Assembly (NCBI RefSeq): GCF_900156095.1
Contig: NZ_FTMJ01000006.1
Coordinates: forward strand, 143,312 to 207,311
DNA from: Aeromonas sp. RU39B
GTDB lineage: Bacteria; Pseudomonadota; Gammaproteobacteria; Enterobacterales; Aeromonadaceae
Direction: 5' to 3'
Length of the DNA: 64,000 nucleotides
Position numbers and translations under genes: made by a program. The notes beneath the pieces are model-generated. The model was not told the DNA's origin. It worked only from the letters and a program-made list of their open reading frames with translations, and did no database searches. This document shows, one piece after another, positions 1 through 8,678 of the stretch; position 1 is the first letter of the stretch, and each line of letters opens with the position of its first letter.

Positions 1-999
1 AGCGGCGCCTCGGTCTCCAGCCTGCAACAACTGGAAAATGGCAGCGTCACCCAGGATCGTTTCCAGATCCGCTCGGGCGGTGAGATCCATCAATATCAGT
101 TACTGCGTGAAGAGGTGCGCAATAACCGCCTCTATATCACCCTGCGCGCCGACATTCGTGCCGAACGCCAGCTCTGCCCCTCCCAGCGCTACGCCAAGGA
201 TCTGACGCTGGTACGCCTGCGCCTGCGTAACCCCGAGCAAACCAGCTATGGCGGCCTTGATGACCTGCCGCCCTCGGTGTCACGCCGCCTGTTTGAGAAA
301 ATTGCCAGCCACGACCAGCAGTTTGTGGCGCGGCGCTGGATTGACGAAAACCTGCGGATCGACCCGCTCTATATGCAGCAGGGCGATCGCAACGACATGG
401 AAGAGATCAAGGCGCTCAGTCAACGCACCGGCAGCCAGTATGTGGTGCTTGGCAGCATTGATGACGTGTCGTTAGAGCCACAGGGAAACCAGCTCACCAG
501 CTGGCTGCAAGACCCGCTGCGCCACTTTACTATGCAGCTCTATCTGTTTGATGGCGTCAACGGCGCACTGGTCAGCCGCCACGAATATCAAGGCGGCGCA
601 CTGTGGTCGTTTGGTAAGCGCGACCGGGTCGGCACCACCAATAGCCTGTTCTGGGAGTCCGGTTACGGTCAGGAGGTCGACCATCAGCTCGATCGCGCCG
701 TGCAGGATCTGGCCGGCGAACTGGCCTGCGCCCAGGTCACCGCCCGGGTCATCGCCCAGAACGAACGAGGCCCCCATATCAACCTGGGTCGGCGCAATGG
801 CGTCAAACTCGGTGATCAGTTCCGTATCCAACATCGCGCCGACTTTGTCGACGCCTTTGGCGATACCCGCAGCATGCGCAATCCGGCCAGCGGCCTGTTC
901 GAGGTGGTACAGGTGCTGGAAGATGGCGCCATCCTGCGCACCCAGAATCGTTATGAGCCACTGAACATCCAGATTGGCGACCTTGCCATATTGGAATAG
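1..999 (+). CDS. flgT: Flagellar assembly protein T (FlgT), 5' end cut by window
   Basis: The frame is open from base 1, so the gene begins left of the window; about 332 C-terminal residues are visible, ending in TAG at 997-999. FlgT is a periplasmic protein of the sodium-driven polar flagellum of Vibrio and Aeromonas, where it helps build the H and T rings around the basal body. The visible part carries the middle domain (residues resembling GSQYVVLGSIDDVSLE) and the C-terminal domain (NLGRRNGVKLGDQF, ending IQIGDLAILE). The signal peptide would lie outside the window. A GTG at 115 is in frame but is internal. Assignment is by recognition of the family. The gene next to it is a tRNA, so it is probably the last gene of its flagellar operon. 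Confidence 0.8.
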   Translation, partial: SGASVSSLQQLENGSVTQDRFQIRSGGEIHQYQLLREEVRNNRLYITLRADIRAERQLCPSQRYAKDLTLVRLRLRNPEQTSYGGLDDLPPSVSRRLFEKIASHDQQFVARRWIDENLRIDPLYMQQGDRNDMEEIKALSQRTGSQYVVLGSIDDVSLEPQGNQLTSWLQDPLRHFTMQLYLFDGVNGALVSRHEYQGGALWSFGKRDRVGTTNSLFWESGYGQEVDHQLDRAVQDLAGELACAQVTARVIAQNERGPHINLGRRNGVKLGDQFRIQHRADFVDAFGDTRSMRNPASGLFEVVQVLEDGAILRTQNRYEPLNIQIGDLAILE

Positions 1000-1009
1000 G
1001 AATCAAGGC

Positions 1010-1037
1010 TTTAAATGCGGGCTGCATCTTGTATAAT
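1010..1037 (+). promoter_or_regulatory. Promoter of tRNA-Arg
   Basis: A perfect -10 hexamer TATAAT lies at 1032-1037, 14 bases before the tRNA 5' end, with a weak -35 (TTTAAA, 1010-1015) at 16 bp spacing. The following stretch is GC-rich (GCCGACCGC), typical of the discriminator of growth-regulated stable-RNA promoters. The -35 choice is uncertain. Confidence 0.6.
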
Positions 1038-1051
1038 GCCGACCGCACTCC

Positions 1052-1128
1052 GCTCCCGTAGCTCAGTAGGATAGAGCGGTCCCCTCCTAAGGGACAGGCC
1101 ACTGGTTCGACTCCAGTCGGGAGCGCCA
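1052..1128 (+). tRNA. tRNA-Arg (anticodon CCT)
   Basis: The cloverleaf can be folded by eye. The acceptor stem GCTCCCG (1052-1058) pairs with CGGGAGC (1118-1124). The anticodon stem GTCCC/GGGAC encloses the loop CTCCTAA with anticodon CCT at 1086-1088, which reads AGG codons. The T loop contains GGTTCGACTCC. The 3' GCCA is encoded (1125-1128). It is 77 nt long and reads as a functional gene. A remnant-rich stretch lies immediately downstream, as is common at tRNA genes used as integration sites. Confidence 0.95.
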
Positions 1129-1135
1129 TATACAA

Positions 1136-1177
1136 CAAGGGGTTAGCATCGTCACGGTGCTAACCCCTTGGTCGTTT
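1136..1177 (+). terminator. Rho-independent terminator of tRNA-Arg
   Basis: A 13-bp perfect stem (1136-1148 with 1158-1170, core AAGGGGTTAGCA) with a 9-nt loop is followed by GTCGTTTTT. It sits 7 bases after the tRNA CCA. Confidence 0.88.
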
Positions 1178-1179
1178 TT

Positions 1180-1306
1180 GGCCTGGGGTACGGTAATCCC
1201 CCCATTGTTAGGAGCGCTCAAAAGTAGAGGTCATGCGGCCTGTACTAGACGCTGTGTCGGCGTGTAGCCGCCCAGCGCCATATTCGGCAGCTCTTGGTGG
1301 TTAAAT
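1180..1306 (-). mobile_element. Remnant of a DDE transposase gene (insertion sequence scar)
   Basis: Read on minus from about 1306 to a TGA at 1231-1233, the sequence encodes FNHQELPNMALGGYTP followed by TQRLVQAA and stop. The pattern YNH..LP..ALGG.TP is the C-terminal end of rve/integrase-core transposases of the IS3 type. Only about 25 residues remain. Immediately upstream in the reading direction the sequence switches to a Fic-gene tail, so the junction near 1300-1306 is the break point. The G/C-run sequence near 1183-1203 may be the outer end of the element, but no partner inverted repeat is visible. The element is dead and its exact family is not determined. Confidence 0.6.
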
Positions 1307-1660
1307 ACCAGATCCCAGCACTTCCCAACGTCCGCTTTTACGCGGGCCGACAAAACGGAGCTGTCCGGCCTTGACCAACACCGCGACTGCTCGCTCCACC
1401 GTACTGGTCGATTTACCTATCCGCGCCGCGACCTCTTTGAGCGTTAACGTCGGTTCTGTCGCCAGCAGTGCCAAGATTTTCTTCGCTGTCTTCACCTGCC
1501 GCTCTGCGGGTATTTCTACCCGCGTTTCTACCTTCATTTCTACCTGCAATGCTGGTGATGTTTGAATGGCTAGCGTCAGTGCATCCCTTAACGTCTCCAG
1601 CAGGAACAAGATGAACCCAGTGCAGTCACTGCTGCTGCACTGCAGTTCGCTTCGCCGCAA
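1301..1660 (-). pseudogene. C-terminal fragment of a Fic-family protein
   Basis: About 119 codons are open on minus. The start of the fragment (SSSDCTGFILFLLETLRDAL) resembles the end of the Fic/DOC catalytic region (typically DSTPFI.FML), and the rest (KTAKKILALLATEPTLTLKE, then VAARIGKSTSTVERAVAVL and GRWEVL) is the winged-helix tail found at the C-terminus of many Fic proteins. A TGA stop lies in frame just before the TTG at 1658-1660, and no HPFxxGNG motif is present anywhere nearby, so the catalytic part is gone. Fic proteins AMPylate target proteins and are often parts of toxin-antitoxin modules. Here it is best read as debris of an accessory region inserted next to the tRNA. Whether the winged helix could still be expressed is unknown. 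Confidence 0.6.
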
Positions 1661-1780
1661 GTTAACTGAATCTCAAACGTTTTTTTAGGCGCCCTCACAT
1701 ACCACCACAGAAACGTGACTCATCTCTGGGTATTTGCATACCCAATTAGAGATATTCATGACGTCAATCGTGAGGTCGTC

Positions 1781-2677
1781 ATGGATATCTTTGTCTCAAA
1801 AAAAATGCGCAATTTCATCTTGTTGGCGCAAACCAACAACATTGCCCGGGCGGCGGAGAAAATCCATATGACCGCCTCCCCGTTTGGCAAGAGCATTGCG
1901 GCACTGGAAGAGCAGATTGGTTATGAGCTGTTTACCCGCAAGGATAACAGCATCAGTCTCAACAAGGCGGGGCAGGAGCTGTATCAGAAGCTGTTTCCCA
2001 TCTATCAGCGGTTATCGGTGATAGATAACGAGATCCACAACTCGTCGCTGGGGTCGCGCAATATCGTGATCGGCATCGACAACACCTACCCGACCATTAT
2101 CTTTGATCAGCTCATCAGTCTGGGTGACAAATATGACGGGGTGACCGCGCAGGCGGTGGAGTTTAGTGAAAACGGCGTCATCGACAATCTGTTTGATCAT
2201 CAGCTCGACTTTATCATCTCGCCGCAGCAGGTGTCGGCCAGAGTGCAGGGGCTGGAATACCTCGCCATCACCGAGTTACCGCCGCTGCGCCTCGGTTTTC
2301 TGGTCTCGCGCCGCTATGAAGAGCGTCAGCCGCAAGAGCTGTTGCAAGAGCTCCCCTGGTTGCAGATGCGGTTTCAAAATCGCGCCAACTTTGAATCGGT
2401 GCTGGATGCCTATATGCGTCCGTGCGGCATTAACCCCACCATTATCTATCGCCCCTACAGCTTTATGGCCAAAATCAGCGCCGTCGAGCGCGGCCAGTTT
2501 TTAACCGTGATCCCCCATTTTGCCTGGCGCTTGGTCAATCCGGCCAAGCTCAAATATTTCGATGCACCGCACACGCCGATGTATATGCAGGAGTTTCTCT
2601 ATTCGCTCAAACACCACCGATATACTGCCGCGATGCTCCAGCATATTGCCGAAGATCGCGGCAGTTTGGTCGAGTGA
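1781..2677 (+). CDS. scpR: LysR-family regulator beside the scp operon (YgfI/ScpR-like)
   Basis: A 298-residue LysR-type transcriptional regulator. The N-terminal helix-turn-helix is visible at about residues 7-65 (FILLAQTNNIARAAEKIHMT, then SIAALEEQIGYELFTRKDNS), followed by a periplasmic-binding-like effector domain. The frame is open upstream to 1715, but the ATG at 1781 is preceded by GAGG about 8 bases away and gives the usual N-terminus MDIFVSKKM. In Escherichia coli a LysR gene (ygfI) neighbours sbm-argK-ygfG-ygfH, and the same neighbourhood is seen here, supporting the name. Its stop codon abuts that of scpC on the other strand. The effector is unknown; the divergent region upstream of scpA is a plausible target. 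Confidence 0.75.
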   Translation: MDIFVSKKMRNFILLAQTNNIARAAEKIHMTASPFGKSIAALEEQIGYELFTRKDNSISLNKAGQELYQKLFPIYQRLSVIDNEIHNSSLGSRNIVIGIDNTYPTIIFDQLISLGDKYDGVTAQAVEFSENGVIDNLFDHQLDFIISPQQVSARVQGLEYLAITELPPLRLGFLVSRRYEERQPQELLQELPWLQMRFQNRANFESVLDAYMRPCGINPTIIYRPYSFMAKISAVERGQFLTVIPHFAWRLVNPAKLKYFDAPHTPMYMQEFLYSLKHHRYTAAMLQHIAEDRGSLVE

Positions 2678-4159
2678 TCACCCCAGCATCGAACCGGTTT
2701 GCAGCAAGTTAAGGTGCAGGTCGAACGCATGGCTCAAATCATGGTGAATGTGCCCACCGGGCGCACTCTCCAGATAGTGATGCAGATACTCCCGATAGAG
2801 CGGGTGCGCGCAGTTTTCAATAATGCAGTGCGCCCGCTGCAGCGGTGACAACCCGCGCAGATCGGCAATGCCCTGCTCGGTGATGATCACCTTCACGCTG
2901 TGCTCGCTGTGATCCACATGGCTGCACATGGGGACGATGGTCGAGACCTTGCCACCCTTGGCAATCGAGGGAGCCATAAAGATCGAGAGGTAGGCATTGC
3001 GCTCAAAATCCCCGCTGCCGCCGATCCCGTTCATCAGGTTCACCCCGGTGACGTGTGTCGAGTTGGCATGACCGTAGATATCAAACTCCAGCCCGACGTT
3101 GAGGGCGATCACCCCAAGGCGGCGGATAATTTCCGGGTTGTTCGAGATCTCCTGCGGCCTTAACACGATGCGGCTCGCAAAGTAATCCATGTTGTCATAG
3201 ATCTTTTTGAGCGAATCGGCCGACACGGTCAGGCTTGAGGCGCTGGCCCCGGAAACCTTGCCGGTCTCCAGCAGATGCACCACCGACTCCTGCAGCACCT
3301 CCGAGTACATCATAAAGGCGGGAATATCCGGGTTTTCACCAAGGCGCGCCATCACGGCATTATTGATGTTGCCCACCCCGCTTTGCAGGGGCAGAAATTC
3401 CCGTGGAATGCGGCCATGGGCCATCTCGTTGAGCAAGAAGGTCACCACGTTGTCGGCAATCTGCTGACAGATGGGGCTCTCCTTGTCGAGCGCATTACCG
3501 GCATCGGGCAGCTCGGTATCCACCACCGCCACAATCTTGTGCGGATCGACCTGCACAAACTGGCTGCCAACGCGATCCATGGCGTGGAAGATGGGCACAC
3601 TGTTGCGCCGTGGTGGCGCCCCCGGCAGCATGATATCGGCCAGCTCGGCCACCCGCGGATTGTGGTAGTGGTTGAGCTCGATAATCACCTTCTTGGCACG
3701 CATCAGCCAGGTCGGTGCGTTACCGATACCGCTTGAGAGCCACACCCGTCCGTCGGCGGCGATGGCTGAGGCTTCAATCACCGCCACATCAATCTCGCCG
3801 AAGAAGCCGTAGTTGACCATCTGCGCCACTTCGCTCAAGTGCAGATCGACAAAGTTCACCTGCCCCTGATTGATCTTCTCCCGCAATCCCGACGCTGTCT
3901 GATACGGGGCGCGCCAGGCCACCGCATCGGCCTCTGACAGCGCATCGTCAGCGGCAGCGCTGATCGATGCGCCGGTCAGCAGGCGGATCTGGAAGGGGAG
4001 ATTGTCCTGATGCAGCATTTTGGCGCGTTTGGCGATCGCCGCCGGCAGCGCCTTGGGCGAACCGGCCGGCGTAAAACCACTGAACGCCACCATGTCGTTA
4101 TGTCCAATCAGCTCGGCGGCGTCATCCGCACTGAGCCGGGTCCAGGGATCTTTCATCAT
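2678..4159 (-). CDS. scpC: Propionyl-CoA:succinate CoA-transferase
   Basis: The 493-residue protein matches the acetyl-CoA hydrolase/transferase family and the length of E. coli YgfH (492). It moves CoA from propionyl-CoA to succinate, closing the succinate-to-propionate cycle. Visible family segments include GFTPAGSPKALP near the N-terminus, GIGNAPTWLM, the substrate-loop region NAVMARLGENPDIPAFMMYSE with its catalytic Glu, and GIGGSGDFERNAYLS. A very strong Shine-Dalgarno, AGGAGG, lies just upstream of two consecutive ATG codons. Its distance (2 versus 5 bases) favours the second ATG (4154-4156), so the protein may be one residue shorter. It is the last gene of the minus-strand operon, 23 bases after scpB, and its stop codon touches that of scpR. 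Confidence 0.9.
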   Translation of the reverse strand: MMKDPWTRLSADDAAELIGHNDMVAFSGFTPAGSPKALPAAIAKRAKMLHQDNLPFQIRLLTGASISAAADDALSEADAVAWRAPYQTASGLREKINQGQVNFVDLHLSEVAQMVNYGFFGEIDVAVIEASAIAADGRVWLSSGIGNAPTWLMRAKKVIIELNHYHNPRVAELADIMLPGAPPRRNSVPIFHAMDRVGSQFVQVDPHKIVAVVDTELPDAGNALDKESPICQQIADNVVTFLLNEMAHGRIPREFLPLQSGVGNINNAVMARLGENPDIPAFMMYSEVLQESVVHLLETGKVSGASASSLTVSADSLKKIYDNMDYFASRIVLRPQEISNNPEIIRRLGVIALNVGLEFDIYGHANSTHVTGVNLMNGIGGSGDFERNAYLSIFMAPSIAKGGKVSTIVPMCSHVDHSEHSVKVIITEQGIADLRGLSPLQRAHCIIENCAHPLYREYLHHYLESAPGGHIHHDLSHAFDLHLNLLQTGSMLG

Positions 4160-4182
4160 GACCTCCTTGCATCACGACGGAA

Positions 4183-4968
4183 TTAACGGCCCAGGAAATT
4201 GGGTTTGCGCTTTTCCATAAAGGCGCTCATGCCTTCCTGATAGTCTTGGCTGTCATAGACGGCGCGGCGCATCCCCTGGATACGTTCAAACTCGTCGGAG
4301 TTCATGGTGTGGGCTTCGCCCAGCACCCGCAGCTCTTCCTTGATCACGGCAATCGCCAGCGGCGCTTTTTCCGAGATGTGGTGCGCCATCTGCAAGGTGA
4401 AATCTTCCAGCTCCGAGGCCTCGACCACGTGGTTGAGGATCCCGACCGCCAACGCGCGTTGGGCGGTGATCGGCGAGGCGGTGAAGATCAGCTCCTTGAC
4501 GATGTGAAAACCGGCGTCGCGGGTGAGGTTGTGAATGCCGACCAGGTTATAGGGCACCCCCAGGTTGACCGGGGTCATCGAGAAGGTTGACGTGCTGGCG
4601 GCGATGATCAGATCCGAGCTCATGATCATCTCGAACGCGCCGCCCCAAACGCTCCCCTCCACCATGGAAATCACCGGCTTGGGATACTTCTGGATCATCC
4701 GGGTGATTTGGCGCAGCGGATCGTCATAAGAGAGCGGATCGCGTCGGCCGCTTGGCAGCTCGTGAATATCGTGACCGGCCGAGAAGACCTTGGCGCCGCT
4801 CGGGGCACGCAAGATGACGCAGCGAATTTCATCGGTATTAAGGTCGGTAAGCGCCTGGAGCAAGTCATCGATAAAGACCTTGCTCAGAGCGTTGAGTTTG
4901 CGCGAGTAGTTGAACTCGATGATGGCGACCCTGCGAATGAGCACCACATTAACGTACTGATAAGCCAT
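4183..4968 (-). CDS. scpB: Methylmalonyl-CoA decarboxylase
   Basis: A 261-residue crotonase-fold enzyme, the same length as E. coli YgfG, which decarboxylates methylmalonyl-CoA to propionyl-CoA. Family features are the oxyanion-hole segments KVFSAGHDIHELP and SMVEGSVWGGAFEMIMSSDL, and the C-terminal MEKRKPNFLGR. The open frame runs upstream to 5175, but that extension lies in the argK region and has no family similarity. The ATG at 4968 has AAGGGA upstream and gives the canonical N-terminus MAYQYVNVV. The gene follows argK by 10 bases, so it is co-transcribed with the mutase that makes its substrate. Confidence 0.92.
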   Translation of the reverse strand: MAYQYVNVVLIRRVAIIEFNYSRKLNALSKVFIDDLLQALTDLNTDEIRCVILRAPSGAKVFSAGHDIHELPSGRRDPLSYDDPLRQITRMIQKYPKPVISMVEGSVWGGAFEMIMSSDLIIAASTSTFSMTPVNLGVPYNLVGIHNLTRDAGFHIVKELIFTASPITAQRALAVGILNHVVEASELEDFTLQMAHHISEKAPLAIAVIKEELRVLGEAHTMNSDEFERIQGMRRAVYDSQDYQEGMSAFMEKRKPNFLGR

Positions 4969-4978
4969 AAATAATCCC

Positions 4979-5974
4979 TTATATAAAATAATGATGTTGT
5001 AAAAATTCGCTGAGTTGCCGCAGGCCGGTGCGGGGAGAGAGTTGGTTATCCCTGACCTCCTGCAGCGTCTGATGGAAGTAGTGGTCAAAATCCGGACGGG
5101 CGAAGAGCTGGTGCAACGCCTCCTCTTCGGTCTGCCGCTGCAGCCACTCGATAGCCTGCTGCTGGCGAACCTCACGCAACCGGCCGGTCGCGCTCAGGGC
5201 GTTGCGAAAGTCATTGATGGCCTGCCAGATCTGCGCCATGCCACGCTTTTCCAGCGCGCTGCAGGTGAGCACTTGTGGCTGCCACTCGTCATATTTACGC
5301 CGCAAGATGTGCAGGGCGCTTTCATACATATGACGGGTGATGGCCACATTCTGGCGGTTATCGCCATCGTCCTTGTTGATGATGATGAGGTCAGCCATCT
5401 CCATGATCCCCTTCTTGATCCCCTGCAGCTCATCACCGCCACCGGCGATCTGCAGCGAGATAAAGCAATCGACCATGCGGGCCACCTCGGTTTCGGACTG
5501 TCCGACACCGACGGTCTCCACCAGCACCACGTCATAGCCGGCAGCTTCACAGAGCAGCATCAGCTCGCGGGCGCGTTGGCTGGCTCCGCCCAGATGACCA
5601 CTGGAGGGCACCGGGCGGATAAAGGCTGACTCGGCGCGCGAAAGTTCGGTCATCCGGGTCTTGTCCCCCAGGATGCTGCCGCCGCTGACCGGGCTGCTCG
5701 GGTCCACCGCAATCACGGCCACCTTTAACCCCTGATGGATCAGCAACATCCCGAATGCTTCCAGAAAAGTGCTCTTCCCTGCCCCCGGCGTTCCGGTCAC
5801 CCCGAGTCGCAGCGCATTGCCGGTATAGGGCATGATGCTGTCGAGCAGGCGGGTGCTCAGGGCCTGATGGTTGGGATGCACACTTTCCACCAGCGTCATG
5901 GCCTGGGCGAGCGCAACCCGCTCGCCCGAGCGCAGCCGACGGATGTAGTCATCCAGGTTGCTGTCGTTAAGCAT
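4979..5974 (-). CDS. argK: Methylmalonyl-CoA mutase chaperone GTPase (ArgK/MeaB family)
   Basis: A G3E-type P-loop GTPase that loads and protects the B12 cofactor of methylmalonyl-CoA mutase. The Walker A motif [11 protein letters not shown] lies near residue 60, followed by [17 protein letters not shown], the switch region [10 protein letters not shown] and the NKDD base-recognition motif. I chose ATG at 5974 (331 residues); an in-frame GTG at 5983 would add three residues and overlap the scpA stop (5967-5969) further. Either start overlaps scpA, so translation is probably coupled to that of the mutase it serves. Confidence 0.92.
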   Translation of the reverse strand: MLNDSNLDDYIRRLRSGERVALAQAMTLVESVHPNHQALSTRLLDSIMPYTGNALRLGVTGTPGAGKSTFLEAFGMLLIHQGLKVAVIAVDPSSPVSGGSILGDKTRMTELSRAESAFIRPVPSSGHLGGASQRARELMLLCEAAGYDVVLVETVGVGQSETEVARMVDCFISLQIAGGGDELQGIKKGIMEMADLIIINKDDGDNRQNVAITRHMYESALHILRRKYDEWQPQVLTCSALEKRGMAQIWQAINDFRNALSATGRLREVRQQQAIEWLQRQTEEEALHQLFARPDFDHYFHQTLQEVRDNQLSPRTGLRQLSEFLQHHYFI

Positions 5975-8111
5975 GATGATCACTGATCCGGGTCAGGACA
6001 TCGCGCACGCTCTCGAGCATGGGAGTACCGGGGCCATAGATGGCCGCCACGCCGTGCTCATGCAAGAAGGCATAATCTTGCGGCGGAATGACGCCACCGG
6101 CCACCACGCAAATATCGTCACGACCGGCGGCTTTGAGCGCGCTCACCAGCTCGGGGATCAGGGTCTTGTGGCCCGCAGCCAGCGAAGAGGCCCCCACCAC
6201 ATGCACATCGTTCTCGACCGCCAGACGGCAGATCTCTTCCGGGGTGGAGAACATGGGGCTGAGATCGACGTCAAAGCCCAGATCGGAGTAAGCACTGGCA
6301 ATCACCTTGGCACCGCGGTCGTGACCATCCTGCCCCATCTTGGCAATCAGGATGCGTGGACGGCGGCCGTTGTCGGCAAGAAACTGCTTGGTCTTTGCGA
6401 GAATCGCTTCAAACTCGCCAGCGGCTTTCTCGGATTGACGATAGCTCTGTGCAATCACGCCGGTAACGCACTGACTCGGCACCAGATAACGGTCAAACGC
6501 CGCTTCCAGCGCATCGGAAATTTCACCCAACGTAGCGCGCAGACGGGCCGCATTGACGGCCGCAGCCAACAGGTTTTCATTGTGCATGGCGGCATGGGTG
6601 AGTGCTTTGAGCGCCGCCTTGACGGCCGCATTGTCGCGGCTGGCACGAATACGTTCGAGCGAGGCGATCTGTTCGCTGCGCACCTTGACGTTATCGATCT
6701 CCAGCACCGGGGTTTCGTCTTCTTTGGCCAACTTGTATTTGTTAACGCCAACGATGACCCGCTTGCCCTGGTCGATCAGCGACTGCTCGCGGGCCGATGC
6801 CTCTTCGATCATCCGCTTCGGCAAACCAGCTTCGATGGCCTTGGCCATCCCGCCCACTTCATCAATCTGCCGGATGATAGCGCGCGCCTGCTTGACGATT
6901 TGATCGGTCAGCGACTCCACGTAATAAGAGCCCGCCAGCGGATCGACGGTGCGGCAGATCTCGGACTCTTCCTGGATGATGATCTGGGTGTTACGGGCAA
7001 TCCGGGCCGAGAAATCGGTCGGCAGTCCCAGCGCTTCGTCATAGGCGTTGGTGTGCAGTGACTGGGTGCCGCCCAAGGTGGCGCCCAGTGCTTCGATGGT
7101 CGTGCGGATGATGTTGTTGTAGGGATCCTGCTCGGTCAGACTCCAGCCTGAGGTCTGGCAGTGGGTGCGCAGGGCCAGCGATTTCGGATTGGTCGCGCCA
7201 AAGCTGCTGACCGCTTCACTCCACAGATAACGGGCAGCGCGCAGCATGGCCACGTTCATAAACAGATCCATGCCGATGCCAAAGAAGAACGACAGGCGCG
7301 GCGCAAAATCATCAATTTTCAGCCCAGCCGCTATTGCAGCCTTGATGTATTCAATCCCGTCGGCCAGGGTAAACGCCACTTGCTGCACACAGTTGGCGCC
7401 TGCTTCCCCCATGTGATAGCCACTGATACTGATGGTATTAAAACGTGGCATATTGCTGGAACACCAGGCAATAATATCGGAAATAATCCGCATCGAGGGT
7501 TTTGGCGGATAAATATAGGTGTTACGGCACAGGTACTCTTTTAATATATCGTTCTGAATGGTCCCGGTCAGTAATTCCGGTGCAACCCCTTGCTCTTCGG
7601 CAGCGACAATATAAAACGCCATCACCGGCAATACAGCGCCATTCATGGTCATCGACACAGACATTTTATCGAGCGGGATCTGATCAAACAGCACCTTCAT
7701 ATCTTCAACGGTATCGATGGCGACACCGGCTTTACCGACATCCCCCGCCACGCGCGGATTGTCCGAGTCATAACCGCGGTGGGTAGCCAGATCAAACGCC
7801 ACCGACAACCCCTTTTGTCCGGCCGCCAGATTGCGCCGATAAAAGGCGTTGGACTCTTTGGCCGTCGAGAAGCCGGCATATTGCCGAATGGTCCAGGGCT
7901 GAGCGGTATACATGGTGGCACGCGCCCCACGAACGTAGGGAGCCAGACCTGGCAGCGTGTCAGTGACCTCCAGCCCGTCCGTGTCGGCACGGGTATAGAG
8001 TGGCTTGATGGCAATCCCTTCGGCGGTTTGCCGCTCCAGTGATTCCACTGTCTTGTCGAGCCGGATTAATTCCTTGTTGGCCAGCTTTTGCCAATCCTGC
8101 AACGTTGCCAT
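5967..8111 (-). CDS. scpA: Methylmalonyl-CoA mutase (Sbm), adenosylcobalamin-dependent
   Basis: A 714-residue mutase, equal in length to E. coli Sbm, interconverting succinyl-CoA and methylmalonyl-CoA with adenosylcobalamin. The N-terminal TIM-barrel substrate domain contains [20 protein letters not shown], and the C-terminal B12-binding domain has the base-off motif DGHDRG, then [10 protein letters not shown] and the loop VVAGGVIP. It has a good ribosome site (AAGGGAG) before ATG at 8111. As first gene of the operon it faces the long region 8112-8678. No B12 riboswitch is recognisable upstream, and no methylmalonyl-CoA epimerase gene is in the window. The enzyme needs cobalamin, whose supply is not visible here. 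Confidence 0.95.
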   Translation of the reverse strand: MATLQDWQKLANKELIRLDKTVESLERQTAEGIAIKPLYTRADTDGLEVTDTLPGLAPYVRGARATMYTAQPWTIRQYAGFSTAKESNAFYRRNLAAGQKGLSVAFDLATHRGYDSDNPRVAGDVGKAGVAIDTVEDMKVLFDQIPLDKMSVSMTMNGAVLPVMAFYIVAAEEQGVAPELLTGTIQNDILKEYLCRNTYIYPPKPSMRIISDIIAWCSSNMPRFNTISISGYHMGEAGANCVQQVAFTLADGIEYIKAAIAAGLKIDDFAPRLSFFFGIGMDLFMNVAMLRAARYLWSEAVSSFGATNPKSLALRTHCQTSGWSLTEQDPYNNIIRTTIEALGATLGGTQSLHTNAYDEALGLPTDFSARIARNTQIIIQEESEICRTVDPLAGSYYVESLTDQIVKQARAIIRQIDEVGGMAKAIEAGLPKRMIEEASAREQSLIDQGKRVIVGVNKYKLAKEDETPVLEIDNVKVRSEQIASLERIRASRDNAAVKAALKALTHAAMHNENLLAAAVNAARLRATLGEISDALEAAFDRYLVPSQCVTGVIAQSYRQSEKAAGEFEAILAKTKQFLADNGRRPRILIAKMGQDGHDRGAKVIASAYSDLGFDVDLSPMFSTPEEICRLAVENDVHVVGASSLAAGHKTLIPELVSALKAAGRDDICVVAGGVIPPQDYAFLHEHGVAAIYGPGTPMLESVRDVLTRISDHHA

Positions 8112-8678
8112 TTAATAACTCCCTTATTCGCAATGATTAATTTAATGAACTGAATTCATGAAGAAATTGCGAATACGGTGAGCCTTTTTAACTTTCCTGT
8201 CGCCAGCAAAAAACAGCAAATAGCCCGTCATTTTCTGCCGCCTGTGCGTCGTTATTTTCGTGATTCACTTCAAAGAATTTATGATAAATAAATGCGGGAT
8301 AACGACGATGAAACGAATCACGCGCTAATCAAACAAGTAGTTAAATCATTTAGTTAACAACCAGTCGCAGCATGATTCACATCCTTACAACATGCCGGCC
8401 TAGCTCACGCTGTCGTGATACAACGCATCTTGCTTAAACATGTCAGAAATAATTAACCACTATTAATCAAGGCGGCCGAGAGACAGTGATATAAATGACC
8501 GCTTTTTAATTAATGGCACGCACACTTCACGTGACAAGAAAACGCGAGGAATACTCATCCATATATACCGCATCAAGCAGCACTGTTCTGACTGACTCTA
8601 TCGCCATTAAATTAATGCGATTGCCAACATAAAGGCTATCTACGATACTAATAGGCCATTCCACAGTCAGATTCATTT
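8112..8678. other. Divergent control region between scpA and kup, with inverted repeats
   Basis: A 567-bp AT-rich stretch without a credible gene. It holds a perfect 9-bp inverted repeat ATTCGCAAT/ATTGCGAAT (8126-8134, 8166-8174) just upstream of scpA. It also holds two interleaved dyads: CGTCGTTAT/ATAACGACG (8247-8255, 8299-8307) and CGTGATTCacTTCA/TGAAacGAATCACG (8259-8272, 8309-8322). TGATTCAC recurs at 8373-8380. Both promoters (scpA leftward, kup rightward) must lie here, but I cannot place -10/-35 elements with confidence. Confidence 0.6.

Noticed and set aside
4969..5175. N-terminal extension of scpB
   Set aside because: The extra residues overlap argK and do not resemble the crotonase family; the ATG at 4968 gives the expected length.
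5958..7061. A 367-codon open frame on plus, opposite scpA
   Set aside because: It is a shadow of the mutase gene with no ribosome site and no similarity.
8112..8300. A cobalamin riboswitch ahead of the B12-dependent mutase
   Set aside because: No B12-box-like GCCACTG element or matching fold is visible. The inverted repeats present do not resemble it.
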